Positions 18,521 to 18,788 of a DNA stretch of 18,788 bases are shown one piece after another; within the stretch, counting starts at the first letter, position 1, and each line of letters opens with the position of its first letter. The position numbers and the translations under genes were made by a program. This DNA comes from Candidatus Woesearchaeota archaeon (lineage in GTDB: Archaea > Nanobdellota > Nanobdellia > Woesearchaeales > SM23-78), in the NCBI GenBank assembly GCA_019322375.1, contig JAHWIP010000001.1, positions 1-18,788 on the forward strand, written 5' to 3'. The notes beneath the pieces were generated by a model that did not search any database, was not told the origin of the DNA, and saw nothing but the letters and a program-made list of their open reading frames with translations.

Positions 18521-18788
18521 GCTCAGACCTCATCAATGTTCTTTTTCCATGCTTGTTATCTAATAAATATCTTAATTGTCTCTCTAGTTCTTTTTTGTCA
18601 GGCAAGTAAAGCTTGTACTTGGAGACAAACAGGTTGTTCGAAATGTTTCCAGTAGCATATTCAATCATAACCCTATCCTTTTCAGCCCCAAGAACAAGGC
18701 CTACAGGATCGTTATCTTCCTTGTTCATTTCCTCTTTTTTGAAGTAGTTCAAATAAGTATTCATTTGGCCTATGTCTCGCGGTGTGAC
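18510..18788 (-). CDS. DUF1016/YhcG-type nuclease, C-terminal part (cut by window edge)
   Basis: Only the C-terminal 92 or so residues are inside the window; the frame stays open to base 18788, upstream of the ATG at 18764. 'DIGQMNTYLNYFKKEE', 'DPVGLVLGAEKDRVMIEYA' and 'SNNLFVSKYKLYLPDKKELE' match the PDDEXK-type C-terminal domain of YhcG/DUF1016 proteins, which are nucleases often found in genome islands near restriction-modification genes. The ATG at 18764 is internal to the domain and not the true start. The catalytic acidic residues lie mostly upstream of the window. It is coupled to the downstream radical SAM gene. Confidence 0.85.
   Translation of the reverse strand, partial: VTPRDIGQMNTYLNYFKKEEMNKEDNDPVGLVLGAEKDRVMIEYATGNISNNLFVSKYKLYLPDKKELERQLRYLLDNKHGKRTLMRSEHET

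Noticed and set aside
12217..18788. Insertion sequence or integrase-borne island
   Set aside because: No transposase, integrase, terminal inverted repeats or target-site duplications could be recognised in the window.

Overview
The window looks archaeal. It carries diphthine synthase, archaeal-type ribosomal proteins L1, L10/P0 and L12/P1, AT-rich DNA, TATA boxes about 22-30 nt before many start codons (leaderless transcripts), and strong AGGAGG/AGGTGAT Shine-Dalgarno sites for genes inside operons. Short compact genes, many four-base ATGA overlaps, many lineage-specific proteins and many toxin-antitoxin genes suggest a DPANN-type archaeon (for example a Woesearchaeales/Pacearchaeales-like lineage). 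That placement is inference; no rRNA or other decisive marker is present.

Layout. (1) 20-1830, minus: a small ATP-grasp-like fragment, dphB and a hypothetical protein. (2) 1870-7111, minus: a tightly overlapping cassette of radical-SAM-like protein, tandem-ParB protein and HhH-glycosylase-like protein, preceded by a fourth gene that shares a near-identical 33-bp promoter with the cassette. (3) 7215-10914, minus: the L1-L10-L12 operon, with a membrane-anchored lysine/glutamate-tailed protein inserted between L10 and L12, followed by an archaeal coiled-coil protein. L11 is absent. (4) 11146-12220, plus: two membrane proteins (one DUF2178) and an XRE regulator behind two inverted-repeat operators. 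(5) 12217-17291: an accessory island of toxin-antitoxin genes (DUF4258/zinc-ribbon-AbrB, Doc/RHH, AbrB/MazF, and VapC convergent with an RHH protein), with a propeller-like protein, hypotheticals and a lipoprotein between them. Three plus-strand copies of a 19-bp repeat (18-19 bp identical) sit upstream of the plus-strand toxin units. Minus-strand orphan genes share a common promoter element. (6) 17396-18788, minus: a small membrane protein, a second radical-SAM-like protein with an unusual cysteine spacing, and the C-terminal end of a DUF1016/YhcG-type nuclease cut by the window edge.

The best candidate for an undescribed system is the 1870-7111 block. A DNA-binding/CTPase-like double ParB, a glycosylase-like helix-hairpin-helix protein and a radical-SAM-like enzyme with a displaced first cysteine are translationally coupled, which points to DNA modification, repair or defence. 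Function is not proven. The island also shows several families of repeated promoter-proximal sequence that may connect genes of separate units.
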